Shown here: piece by piece, positions 6,886 to 13,438 of the stretch
How positions within the stretch are numbered: the first letter of the stretch is position 1
How the letters are laid out: every line of letters starts with the position of its first letter
Assembly (NCBI GenBank): GCA_937928295.1
Contig: CALEYY010000106.1
Span: forward strand, 1-24,115
DNA from: an uncultured Moraxellaceae bacterium
GTDB lineage: Bacteria; Pseudomonadota; Gammaproteobacteria; Pseudomonadales; Moraxellaceae
Reading direction: 5' to 3'
Length of the DNA stretch: 24,115 nt
Translations under genes and position numbers: made by a program
Notes under the pieces: model-generated
The model's input: the letters and a program-made list of their open reading frames with translations, nothing else
What the model was told of the DNA's origin: nothing
The model's database searches: none

Positions 6886-7451
6886 GACATGTCCTCCGCA
6901 GTAGTGCCGATGGCACCGAGCTTCGCGCGTATGTTGTTCAGTGCGCGGAAGTAGTGCGTTTTCACGCTACCCTCTGCGCAACCCATTATCTCAGCCGTTT
7001 GTGCGGTGTCGTAACCTTCCCAGGCACGCAGCAGAAAGGCTTGCTGCTGGCGCATTGGCAAGTCACGCACGGCGTCCAGTACCACATCCATGTTGTCGGC
7101 ACGCTGCAGTAGCGTGACGGGGTTGTGATCGACAGTGTCGGGAATCTGTTGCCACGGATCTTCCAGGCCCTCTTCATCCGGCGATTCGAGAAAGGTGAAC
7201 CATTTCCGGCGGCGGGTTTCGCGACGGAAGTGATCCATCAGGCGACTGTGTAAAATACGGTGGAACAACGGCCCCCAACTTGACGGATCATGCTGGCCGT
7301 ACTTAGAGACGAGTGTCAGCATGGCTTCCTGCACGATGTCCTGCGCCACATCGCGGTCGCGCGTGGCGAACTCAGCGGTAAGGCGGGCACGGCGACTCAC
7401 ATCACGCAGGAACACGTCGATGGAGTTGGGTGCAGGTCGGCGTGCAGTCAT
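6882..7451 (-). CDS. ECF-type RNA polymerase sigma factor
   Basis: The product has a sigma-70 region 2 (about residues 22-90, with AQDIVQEAMLTLVSKY and GPLFHRILHSRLMDHFRRE) and a region 4 helix-turn-helix (YDTAQTAEIMGCAEGSVKTHYFRALNNIRAKL). Regions 1 and 3 are absent, as in ECF sigma factors. I prefer the ATG at 7451 (MTARRPAPNSIDVFLRDV, 189 residues) because the R-R-P-x-P-N-S-I-D opening is the N-terminus I associate with this subfamily. The frame can start as far up as 7523 (213 residues), and neither start has a strong Shine-Dalgarno. It overlaps the next gene by ATGA. It resembles SbrI-type ECF factors of Pseudomonas; the signal it answers to is unknown. Confidence 0.85.
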   Translation of the reverse strand: MTARRPAPNSIDVFLRDVSRRARLTAEFATRDRDVAQDIVQEAMLTLVSKYGQHDPSSWGPLFHRILHSRLMDHFRRETRRRKWFTFLESPDEEGLEDPWQQIPDTVDHNPVTLLQRADNMDVVLDAVRDLPMRQQQAFLLRAWEGYDTAQTAEIMGCAEGSVKTHYFRALNNIRAKLGAIGTTAEDMS

Positions 7452-7620
7452 GGCTTTGGGTGTCAGTTTTCGAGACTGCACACCATAGGCGAGAGCGCCG
7501 TCGGCGACAAGATCCATATTCATATGCTCGTCTGATCATTACGCAATCAAGAACGGGGTTATGGCGCTAGCGGTTGACGCCAGTGCTGTTGAAATTTGAA
7601 CAACTTGAGTGAGCAAGGGT

Positions 7621-8085
7621 ATGTGGAATGTGGTTTTGTTTGAGCCGGAGATTCCGGGCAATACCGGCAACATCATTCGCCTGTGCGCCAATACCGGCGC
7701 GCATTTGCATTTGGTGAGGCCCTTGGGCTTTGATCTCGACGACAGCAAGCTCAAGCGTGCCGGGCTGGATTATCACGAGTGGGCCAGCTTGCGCGTGCAC
7801 GAAGATTGGGCGGCCTTGCGTGCGGCTTTGTCGGAGCAGCGCTGGTTTGCCTGCACCACGAAAGGCTCGCGCTCGGCCTTTGAGGTCGCTTTTCAGGCGG
7901 GCGATGTGCTGGTGTTCGGCCCTGAGACTCGCGGCTTGCCTGACCAGTATTTGGCCGAATTTGAGGCGACACAGCGGCTGCGGCTGCCCATGCAGGCAGG
8001 TAGCCGCAGCTTGAATCTGTCCAACAGTGTTGCCGTGATGGTCTACGAGGCCTGGCGTCAGGCCGGGTTTCGCAACGGCAGCTGA
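7621..8085 (+). CDS. trmL: tRNA (cytidine/uridine(34)-2'-O)-methyltransferase TrmL
   Basis: TrmL is a SPOUT-class methyltransferase that methylates the ribose of the wobble nucleotide in certain leucine tRNAs. The 154-residue product shows family motifs EPEIPGNTGNIIRLCANTG near the start, GPETRGLP, and the knot-forming LPMQAGSRSLNLSNSVAV at the C-terminus. The frame is open to a GTG at 7609, but the ATG at 7621 gives MWNVVLFEPEIPGNTG, which aligns with E. coli TrmL and its length of about 157. It converges on secB with only six bases between the stops, and diverges from the sigma-factor cassette. Confidence 0.95.
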   Translation: MWNVVLFEPEIPGNTGNIIRLCANTGAHLHLVRPLGFDLDDSKLKRAGLDYHEWASLRVHEDWAALRAALSEQRWFACTTKGSRSAFEVAFQAGDVLVFGPETRGLPDQYLAEFEATQRLRLPMQAGSRSLNLSNSVAVMVYEAWRQAGFRNGS

Positions 8086-8091
8086 ACGGTC

Positions 8092-8553
8092 TTAGTGCGC
8101 GGTTGCAGCAGCGGCTTCTTCGGCTTCGTGACGCTGACGCTCGGCGTAAACGGCATCGAAGTTGATGGGCTGCAGCAGCAGCTGCGGGAAGCTGCCCTTG
8201 CCGACGATGTCGGAAATGGCTTCGCGCGCATACGGGAACAGCAGGTTCGGGCAGTAGGCATTGAGCAAGGGGCCGAGGTCGGCATCATTGAAGCCTTGAG
8301 CTTGGAAAATGCCGGCTTGCTTCACTTCCACCAGAAAGGCGACCTGGCCTTCATTCTTGGCGGTGACGGTGAGGCCGAGCACAACTTCAAAGTGGCTGCC
8401 ATCTTCCAGACGCTCGTGCGTGGTGGACAGCTCGATGCTGACTTCCGGGCTCCAAGTCTGCAGGAATACGCGGGGGGCGCCGGGAACTTCAAAAGAGGCA
8501 TCTTTCAGGTAAATGCGTTGCAGAGCGAATTGCGGTTGAGCAGCGTCAGTCAT
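8092..8553 (-). CDS. secB: Protein-export chaperone SecB
   Basis: SecB is a tetrameric cytosolic chaperone that keeps precursor proteins unfolded and hands them to SecA for export. The 153-residue length is normal. Recognisable features are the N-terminal FALQRIYLKDASFEVPGAP, the acidic SecA-contact strand region, and the highly conserved CPNLLFPYAREAISDIVGKGSFPQLLLQPINFD segment in the last third. The tail is alanine- and glutamate-rich. It is the last gene of the rhodanese-grxC-secB run, 30 bases after grxC, an order shared with Pseudomonas and E. coli. Confidence 0.97.
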   Translation of the reverse strand: MTDAAQPQFALQRIYLKDASFEVPGAPRVFLQTWSPEVSIELSTTHERLEDGSHFEVVLGLTVTAKNEGQVAFLVEVKQAGIFQAQGFNDADLGPLLNAYCPNLLFPYAREAISDIVGKGSFPQLLLQPINFDAVYAERQRHEAEEAAAATAH

Positions 8554-8583
8554 GGTCGTTCTCGAAAACAGGTTTGAAAAAAA

Positions 8584-8838
8584 TCAGGCTTGCAGCAGCG
8601 GGTCGAGCTGGCCGTTACGCTCTAGGGCGTAAAGGTCATCGCAACCGCCAATATGCTGGTCGTTAATGAAAATTTGCGGGACGGTGCGCTGCTTGGTGCG
8701 TGCCACCAGCGCCATGCGCTCGGCCTGATCGAAGCTGACATCGACTTCGCGATAGCTCACGCCCTTGCGCTGAAACAGTTGCTTGGCGCGCACGCAATAC
8801 GGGCAGATGGTGGTGGTGTAGATCACGACATCGGTCAT
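8584..8838 (-). CDS. grxC: Glutaredoxin GrxC (class I, CPYC)
   Basis: This is a glutathione-dependent thiol-disulfide oxidoreductase of the cytoplasm. The 84-residue product has the dithiol active site C12-P-Y-C15, the cis-proline motif TVPQIFIND, and the glutathione-binding GGCDDLYAL near the C-terminus. The frame is open to a TTG at 8853, but ATG 8838 (MTDVVIYTTTICPYC) matches the family start and follows GAGAAG. It lies 27 bases after the rhodanese gene and 30 before secB; the three are probably one transcript. Confidence 0.96.
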   Translation of the reverse strand: MTDVVIYTTTICPYCVRAKQLFQRKGVSYREVDVSFDQAERMALVARTKQRTVPQIFINDQHIGGCDDLYALERNGQLDPLLQA

Positions 8839-8865
8839 GGCGGCTTCTCGCAAGCGTAATAAGGG

Positions 8866-9276
8866 TTAGCGAACCAGCGGCAGACCTTGCTGGCGCCAGC
8901 CGGATACGCCATCGCCGAGGAAGCTGATGTCGGTCGCGCCGGCGAGCTTCAGGGTCTTGGCTGCAGCGCTGCCGACCTGGCCTAGGGCGCACACCACGAT
9001 AATCGGCTTGCCAGCTTTCACCAGCTCAGCGGCTTTTTCGCCGATCTGGCTGTAGGGCACATTGACGCTGCCGGTGATGTGGCCTTCGCGAAATTCCTGA
9101 GCATTGCGAATGTCGATCACGCGGGCATCGGCCTGATTGACCAAGCGCGACAGCTCGTTGCCACTGATGCGACGGCCGCCGCGCTGCATTTCAGTCACGA
9201 CAAAAGCAATCAGCAGCGCAATGAAGCTGCTGAACAGCATGGGGTGATTGCCGATAAAATCAAAAACGCGATCCAT
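8866..9276 (-). CDS. Membrane-anchored rhodanese-like protein (YibN type)
   Basis: The 136-residue product has an N-terminal membrane anchor (about 12-30, PMLFSSFIALLIAFVV) and one rhodanese domain behind it. The domain contains ARVIDIRNAQEFREGHITGSVNVPYSQI, a putative catalytic cysteine in VVCALGQVGSAAAKTL, and the closing GDGVSGWRQQGLPL. Such proteins move sulfane sulfur or sense thiol state; the substrate is unknown. Upstream of grxC and secB this is the YibN position. A TTG at 9282 is an alternative start, but ATG 9276 is simpler. A good sigma-70 promoter lies just upstream. Confidence 0.9.
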   Translation of the reverse strand: MDRVFDFIGNHPMLFSSFIALLIAFVVTEMQRGGRRISGNELSRLVNQADARVIDIRNAQEFREGHITGSVNVPYSQIGEKAAELVKAGKPIIVVCALGQVGSAAAKTLKLAGATDISFLGDGVSGWRQQGLPLVR

Positions 9277-9310
9277 GTTCAACTCGATCTGGGGTGGCGG
9301 AAAGTGCCGG

Positions 9311-9339
9311 AGTATACCCCGCGCTCAGCGCGCTTCCAA
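9311..9339 (-). promoter_or_regulatory. Sigma-70 promoter for rhodanese-grxC-secB
   Basis: On the minus strand, TTGGAA (9339-9334) and TATACT (9316-9311) are separated by exactly 17 bases. The -10 matches 5 of 6 and the -35 matches 4 of 6 positions. The -35 lies in the last codons of rsgA. The -10 is about 34 bases before the rhodanese ATG. The spacer contains the inverted repeat GCGCTGAGCGC, which may be a chance feature. Confidence 0.6.
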
Positions 9340-10347
9340 TTCACTAATGAGGCGCTGGAAGCTGGCTAGGCGGCGAGCCTGAACATGGCCATCGGCAACG
9401 GCCTGCAAGAGTGCGCAACCAGGCTCTCGGGCATGCTTGCAGTTGCGGAAGCGGCATTGCCCGAGATGGTCCTGAAAGTCGATGAAGCCCTCGAGCAGCT
9501 GCTCACGGTCCATGTGCCAGACGCCAAACTCGCGGATGCCGGGCGAGTCGATGAGCGCGCCACCGCCGGGCAGGTCGAACCAGATAGCCGTGGTTGTGGT
9601 GTGCTGGCCGAGCTTGGAGCCGGTAGAGAGCTGATGCACCTTCTGGTTCACATCCGGTAGCAGGGCATTGATCAGCGAGGATTTGCCAACGCCGGACTGG
9701 CCGACAAACACCACGGTGCGATTGGCCACCAAGGCGTTCAGATCACCCATGTCGCCATGAGCAGACAGCGTACGGGTTTCATAGCCCAGTACCGCGAAGC
9801 TGGCGAGCAGCGCGCCCAGCGTCGTGGCCTGCGCCAAAGTCATCACATCGGCCTTGTTGAGCACAATGACGGGGCGAATGCCGGTGGTCTCGCAGGCGAT
9901 CAGATAACGGTCAATCAATTCCGGCGACGGCGTGGGCTCAGGCGCGATGATCAGCAGGATGCGGTCAATATTGGCCGCGACGGGCTTGAGCTTGTTGTAG
10001 GGGTCGGGGCGCACCAGCACCGAATGGCGCGGCATCAGCGCGGTGATGATGCCGGTCAGGCCGTCGGCGGCGGGCTGCCAGATGACATGGTCGCCGGTGA
10101 CCAGCGCATCGATATTGCTGCGCCGATGGCAGCGAAAGCGCTGGCCTTGCAGCTCGCCTTCCAGCGCCTCGATGGCCAGCTGTACGCCATAGTGCGCAAT
10201 GACGCGGCCACGCTGCTCGGCCCCGAGGTCGCCGCCGGCGAGCAGGGCATCGACCTTCGCCTCGCGTTTCTCGGCGCGGGCAATTCGCTCGGACTGAATG
10301 CGATCAATGCGAAAGCTCTGTTGACGGCTGATACGGCGTTGGCTCAT
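9325..10347 (-). CDS. rsgA: Small-subunit ribosome biogenesis GTPase RsgA
   Basis: RsgA is a circularly permuted GTPase that checks late maturation of the 30S subunit and releases RbfA. The 340-residue product shows the permuted motif order: an N-terminal OB fold, then G4 LNKADV, G1 GQSGVGKSSLIN, and G3 DSPGIREF. The C-terminal zinc finger carries C-R-F-R-N-C-K-H-x-x-E-P-G-C. The basic N-terminus (MSQRRISRQQSFRIDRIQ) is typical of gammaproteobacterial RsgA. It diverges from orn across 81 bases, as in E. coli and Pseudomonas. Confidence 0.97.
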   Translation of the reverse strand: MSQRRISRQQSFRIDRIQSERIARAEKREAKVDALLAGGDLGAEQRGRVIAHYGVQLAIEALEGELQGQRFRCHRRSNIDALVTGDHVIWQPAADGLTGIITALMPRHSVLVRPDPYNKLKPVAANIDRILLIIAPEPTPSPELIDRYLIACETTGIRPVIVLNKADVMTLAQATTLGALLASFAVLGYETRTLSAHGDMGDLNALVANRTVVFVGQSGVGKSSLINALLPDVNQKVHQLSTGSKLGQHTTTTAIWFDLPGGGALIDSPGIREFGVWHMDREQLLEGFIDFQDHLGQCRFRNCKHAREPGCALLQAVADGHVQARRLASFQRLISELEAR

Positions 10348-10387
10348 GCAATTCCTGTCGGGGCGCGCGGTCGCGGTCTGCTATGCT

Positions 10388-10403
10388 TGCCGCCATTGTG
10401 CCA
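10388..10403 (-). promoter_or_regulatory. Sigma-54-like sequence upstream of rsgA
   Basis: On the minus strand TGGCACAATGGCGGCA matches 10 of 12 defined positions of the sigma-54 consensus, with GG and GC at the right spacing. The predicted start, near 10377, would give a 30-base leader to rsgA. No enhancer-like site is recognised nearby, and a sigma-54-dependent rsgA would be unexpected, so this may be chance. Confidence 0.25.
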
Positions 10404-10428
10404 CTGATGGCGTGCGCGGGGAGTGTTC

Positions 10429-10995
10429 ATGAACAACAACAAGGCCGGCAATCTGATCTGGATTGATCTGGAGATGACGGGGTTGAACCCGGATACGGAT
10501 CGCATCATTGAGATCGCGACGATTGTCACCGATGCGCATCTCAACATTCTGGCCGAAGGGCCGGTGCTGGCGATTCACCAGAAAGACATCGTGCTCAATG
10601 CCATGGACGAGTGGAATACCACGCAGCATGGCAACTCCGGCCTGATCTCGCGCGTGCGCCGCAGCACCATCAGCGAGGCTGAAGCAGAGGCACAGACGCT
10701 GGAGTTTCTCAGTCGCTTCGTGGATCCTAAAAAGTCGCCGATCTGTGGCAACTCGATTTGCCAGGATCGCCGCTTCCTGTATCGCACCATGCCCAAGCTG
10801 GAAGCCTTTTTTCACTACCGCAATCTGGATGTGAGCACGGTGAAGGAGCTGGCGCGACGCTGGTACCCGGATCTGTTGCAGCGTTTTACCAAGAAAAGCT
10901 CGCATCTGGCGCTGGATGATGTGAAGGATTCGATCGAAGAGCTGCGCTACTACCGTCAGTATTTCTTCAAGCTGCCCGGGTTCAGCGAAGACTGA
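10429..10995 (+). CDS. orn: Oligoribonuclease Orn
   Basis: Orn is a DEDDh 3'-5' exonuclease that degrades 2- to 5-mer RNA, including pGpG from cyclic-di-GMP turnover. The 188-residue product has the Exo I motif IWIDLEMTGLN (D and E), the Exo II region SICQDRRFL, and the Exo III motif HLALDDVKDS with the H-x4-D pair. The ATG at 10429 follows GGGGAG; a GTG six bases earlier is in frame but lies on the Shine-Dalgarno. The stop codon abuts the queG stop on the other strand (TGATCA, no base between). Confidence 0.97.
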   Translation: MNNNKAGNLIWIDLEMTGLNPDTDRIIEIATIVTDAHLNILAEGPVLAIHQKDIVLNAMDEWNTTQHGNSGLISRVRRSTISEAEAEAQTLEFLSRFVDPKKSPICGNSICQDRRFLYRTMPKLEAFFHYRNLDVSTVKELARRWYPDLLQRFTKKSSHLALDDVKDSIEELRYYRQYFFKLPGFSED

Positions 10996-12099
10996 TCACG
11001 CTGACTGCTCGGCGATCGCCCATTCGATGTGCTCGCTGAGCACAGCGTCGAGCTGTCCGCTGTCTGTCAGAGTGGTGCGGCGCAGGGTGAGGGCCGCCAG
11101 AATGTCGGGTGATTGTGGCGCATTGCCCAGCGCAATCGACAGGTTGCGCAGCCAGCTCGCATAGTTCATTCGCCGCAGCGGCATGCCCTCAGTTTGCTTC
11201 AGCCAGGTGGCCTCATCCCAGGTCCACAGATCCAGCAAATCCGGGCCGTCAAAGGCATGCCGTGGCGTGAACGCGGCTTCTTGGCTGGCCTGCGCATAGC
11301 GATTCCACGGACACACCAGCTGACAGTCATCGCAGCCGAAAATGCGATTGCCGATCGGTCGTCGTAACTCCAGCGGAATCACGCCGCGATATTCGATCGT
11401 CAGGTAGCTGATGCATTTGCCGGCATCAAGCGTGTAGGGCGCCACGATGGCTTTTGTCGGGCAGATGTCGATGCAGGCCTGGCAACTGCCGCAGTGGTTG
11501 CTGACCGGCTCGTCCACCGGCAATGGCAAGTCCGTGAACAGCTCGCCGAGAAAAAAGTACGAGCCGGCACTGCGATTGATGATGACCGTGTGCTTGCCCA
11601 TCCAGCCCAGCCCGGCCTGGCTCGCCAGCGCCTTTTCCAGCACCGGTGCCGAATCCACAAAAGCGCGGTAACCAAACGGCCCGACCGCTGCCACAATGCG
11701 ATCGGCGAGCTGCTGCAAGCGTTTGCGGATGATCTTGTGATAGTCGCGGCCGAGCGCATAGCGAGCCAGATAAGCGCGCCGGCCATCCTGCAGAATCTCG
11801 TGGATGCGCGGTTCGGCGGGCAGATAATCCATGCGCAGGCTGATGATGCGCTGCGTGCCGGGAATCAGCGCCTCGGGGTCCACGCGCTTAGGTTCGCGCA
11901 GCCATTCCATGTTGGCCTGATAGCCCTCGTCCAGCCATTTCGCCAGATGCGCCGGGTGCTCGCCGAGGTCGGTGTCGGTAATGCCGACCTGCTGAAAGCC
12001 GAGCTCGCGCCCCCAGCGCTTGATGTCGGCGGCGAGCGTGGTCAGATCGAGTGAATTGGCAGGATCTTGCTGCACAGGTAGTCGCCTCATGGCACGCAT
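10996..12099 (-). CDS. queG: Epoxyqueuosine reductase QueG
   Basis: QueG is a cobalamin- and Fe-S-dependent enzyme that reduces epoxyqueuosine to queuosine in tRNA, the last step of that pathway. The product shows the N-terminal RELGFQQVGITDTDLGEHPAHLAKWL, the central SAPVLEKALASQAGLGWMGKHT, and two 4Fe-4S motif groups, CGSCQACIDICPTKAI and GCDDCQLVCPWNR. The frame is open to 12132, but ATG 12099 (367 residues) follows AAGGA and avoids overlap with nnr; ATG 12090 is also possible. E. coli QueG has about 379 residues. It diverges from nnr with only 17 bases between the start codons. Confidence 0.95.
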   Translation of the reverse strand: MRAMRRLPVQQDPANSLDLTTLAADIKRWGRELGFQQVGITDTDLGEHPAHLAKWLDEGYQANMEWLREPKRVDPEALIPGTQRIISLRMDYLPAEPRIHEILQDGRRAYLARYALGRDYHKIIRKRLQQLADRIVAAVGPFGYRAFVDSAPVLEKALASQAGLGWMGKHTVIINRSAGSYFFLGELFTDLPLPVDEPVSNHCGSCQACIDICPTKAIVAPYTLDAGKCISYLTIEYRGVIPLELRRPIGNRIFGCDDCQLVCPWNRYAQASQEAAFTPRHAFDGPDLLDLWTWDEATWLKQTEGMPLRRMNYASWLRNLSIALGNAPQSPDILAALTLRRTTLTDSGQLDAVLSEHIEWAIAEQSA

Positions 12100-12116
12100 T
12101 CTGCCATCCTTGACGA

Positions 12117-12974
12117 ATGACCACCACGACATCTCCCCGCGTAATTAATGATGCCCTGCACGCTGAGCTGGCACAGCGCTGGTTGATGCCGCGTGCCCGC
12201 GATGCGCACAAAGGCGATTTTGGCCCGATGCTGCTGGTTGGGGGCGATGCGGGCTATAGCGGTGCCATCCTGCTCGCCGCCGAAACAGCGCTGCGCTCCG
12301 GCGCTGGTGTGACTACGGTGGCCTGTGCTGAGCTAACGGCGGCTACGCTATGGCTACATCGCCCTGAATTGATGGCTCTGGCGGTGAAACAGCGCGCCGA
12401 TCTCATGCCGGCATTGAGCCAGGCACGAGTCGTGGTTGTCGGCCCCGGCCTGGGTTTGGGTGCCTGGGCGCAAATGCTTTGGCCGACACTGGCGCAAGCC
12501 GGCGCGCAACAAGTGCTTGATGCCGATGGCCTGACTTGGCTGGCACAGAATCCGCAGTTGCATCCGGCCCGCATTCTTACGCCGCATCCCGGCGAAGCGG
12601 CACGATTGCTGCAATGCTCAGTTGCAGGGATTCAGCAGGATCGTATCGCGGCGGTTCATGCCTTGCAGGCACAGTTTGGTGGCGTCGTCATCCTCAAGGG
12701 TGCGGGCTCGTTAATTGCCGATGGCACGCGCTGCTGGCAATGTGCGGCGGGTAATCCTGGTATGGCTACGGCAGGCATGGGTGATGTGCTGGCGGGCCTG
12801 ATCGGCGCCTTGTTGGCCCAAGGTTTGCCACTATTTGAAGCAGCGGCCTTGGGTGTCAGTTTGCATGCGCGTGCCGGTGACATGGCGTCTGAGCAGGGCG
12901 AGCGCGGTTTGCTGGCATCGGACCTGTGGCACCCGTTGCGCCGTCTACTGAATCCTATCGAGCCTGTACGATGA
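12117..12974 (+). CDS. nnrD: ADP-dependent NAD(P)H-hydrate dehydratase, NnrD domain only
   Basis: The enzyme repairs hydrated NADH and NADPH using ADP. The 285-residue product covers only the ribokinase-like dehydratase domain: RDAHKGDFGPMLLVGGDAGYSGA near the start, VGPGLG, the LTPHPGEAARLL loop, VILKGAGSLI, and the C-terminal NPGMATAGMGDVLAGLIG with the catalytic aspartate. In E. coli and Pseudomonas the gene at this place is bifunctional (about 500 residues), with an N-terminal epimerase domain NnrE. That half is absent here: only 17 bases separate this start from queG. The stop overlaps the tsaE start by ATGA. Confidence 0.93.
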   Translation: MTTTTSPRVINDALHAELAQRWLMPRARDAHKGDFGPMLLVGGDAGYSGAILLAAETALRSGAGVTTVACAELTAATLWLHRPELMALAVKQRADLMPALSQARVVVVGPGLGLGAWAQMLWPTLAQAGAQQVLDADGLTWLAQNPQLHPARILTPHPGEAARLLQCSVAGIQQDRIAAVHALQAQFGGVVILKGAGSLIADGTRCWQCAAGNPGMATAGMGDVLAGLIGALLAQGLPLFEAAALGVSLHARAGDMASEQGERGLLASDLWHPLRRLLNPIEPVR

Positions 12975-13438
12975 GTGCGATTACATTAATGTTGGCCGAT
13001 GCCGATGCGACGGTTGCTTTGGGGCAGCGTTTGGGCGAGGCTTTTGCCGGCCGAGGCTTGGTGTATCTGCTGGGCGACCTAGGTGCTGGCAAGACCACGC
13101 TAACGCGCGGCATCTTGCAGGCGTATGGTCATACTGGCCCAGTAAAAAGCCCGACCTACACTCTGGTTGAGCCCTACGAATTGGCCGCTGCAACGGTATT
13201 TCATTTTGACTTGTATCGATTGCTCGACCCTGAAGAGCTGGAGCTCATGGGTTATCGTGACTACTTTCGTGACGACGCCCTGACGCTAGTCGAATGGCCC
13301 ATGCGCGGTGAGCCCCTACTGCCGCAGCCGGATTGGATTATCGCCTTGGATGTGCCTGAGCAAGGTGCAGGGCGTGTAGTGACTATTTCATCTTTGTCGG
13401 CACGCGCTGCCGACGCTTTGTCGAGATGCTTTGCATGA
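12971..13438 (+). CDS. tsaE: tRNA threonylcarbamoyladenosine biosynthesis ATPase TsaE
   Basis: TsaE is the ATPase of the TsaB-TsaD-TsaE complex that makes t6A at position 37 of ANN-decoding tRNAs. The 155-residue product has Walker A GDLGAGKTTLTRG, the segment KSPTYTLVEPY, FHFDLYRL, and VEWPMRGEPLLP, all family hallmarks. The frame is open upstream inside nnr, but ATG 12971 gives the family length and an ATGA overlap with the nnr stop. It also overlaps amiB by ATGA. Confidence 0.96.
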   Translation: MSAITLMLADADATVALGQRLGEAFAGRGLVYLLGDLGAGKTTLTRGILQAYGHTGPVKSPTYTLVEPYELAAATVFHFDLYRLLDPEELELMGYRDYFRDDALTLVEWPMRGEPLLPQPDWIIALDVPEQGAGRVVTISSLSARAADALSRCFA

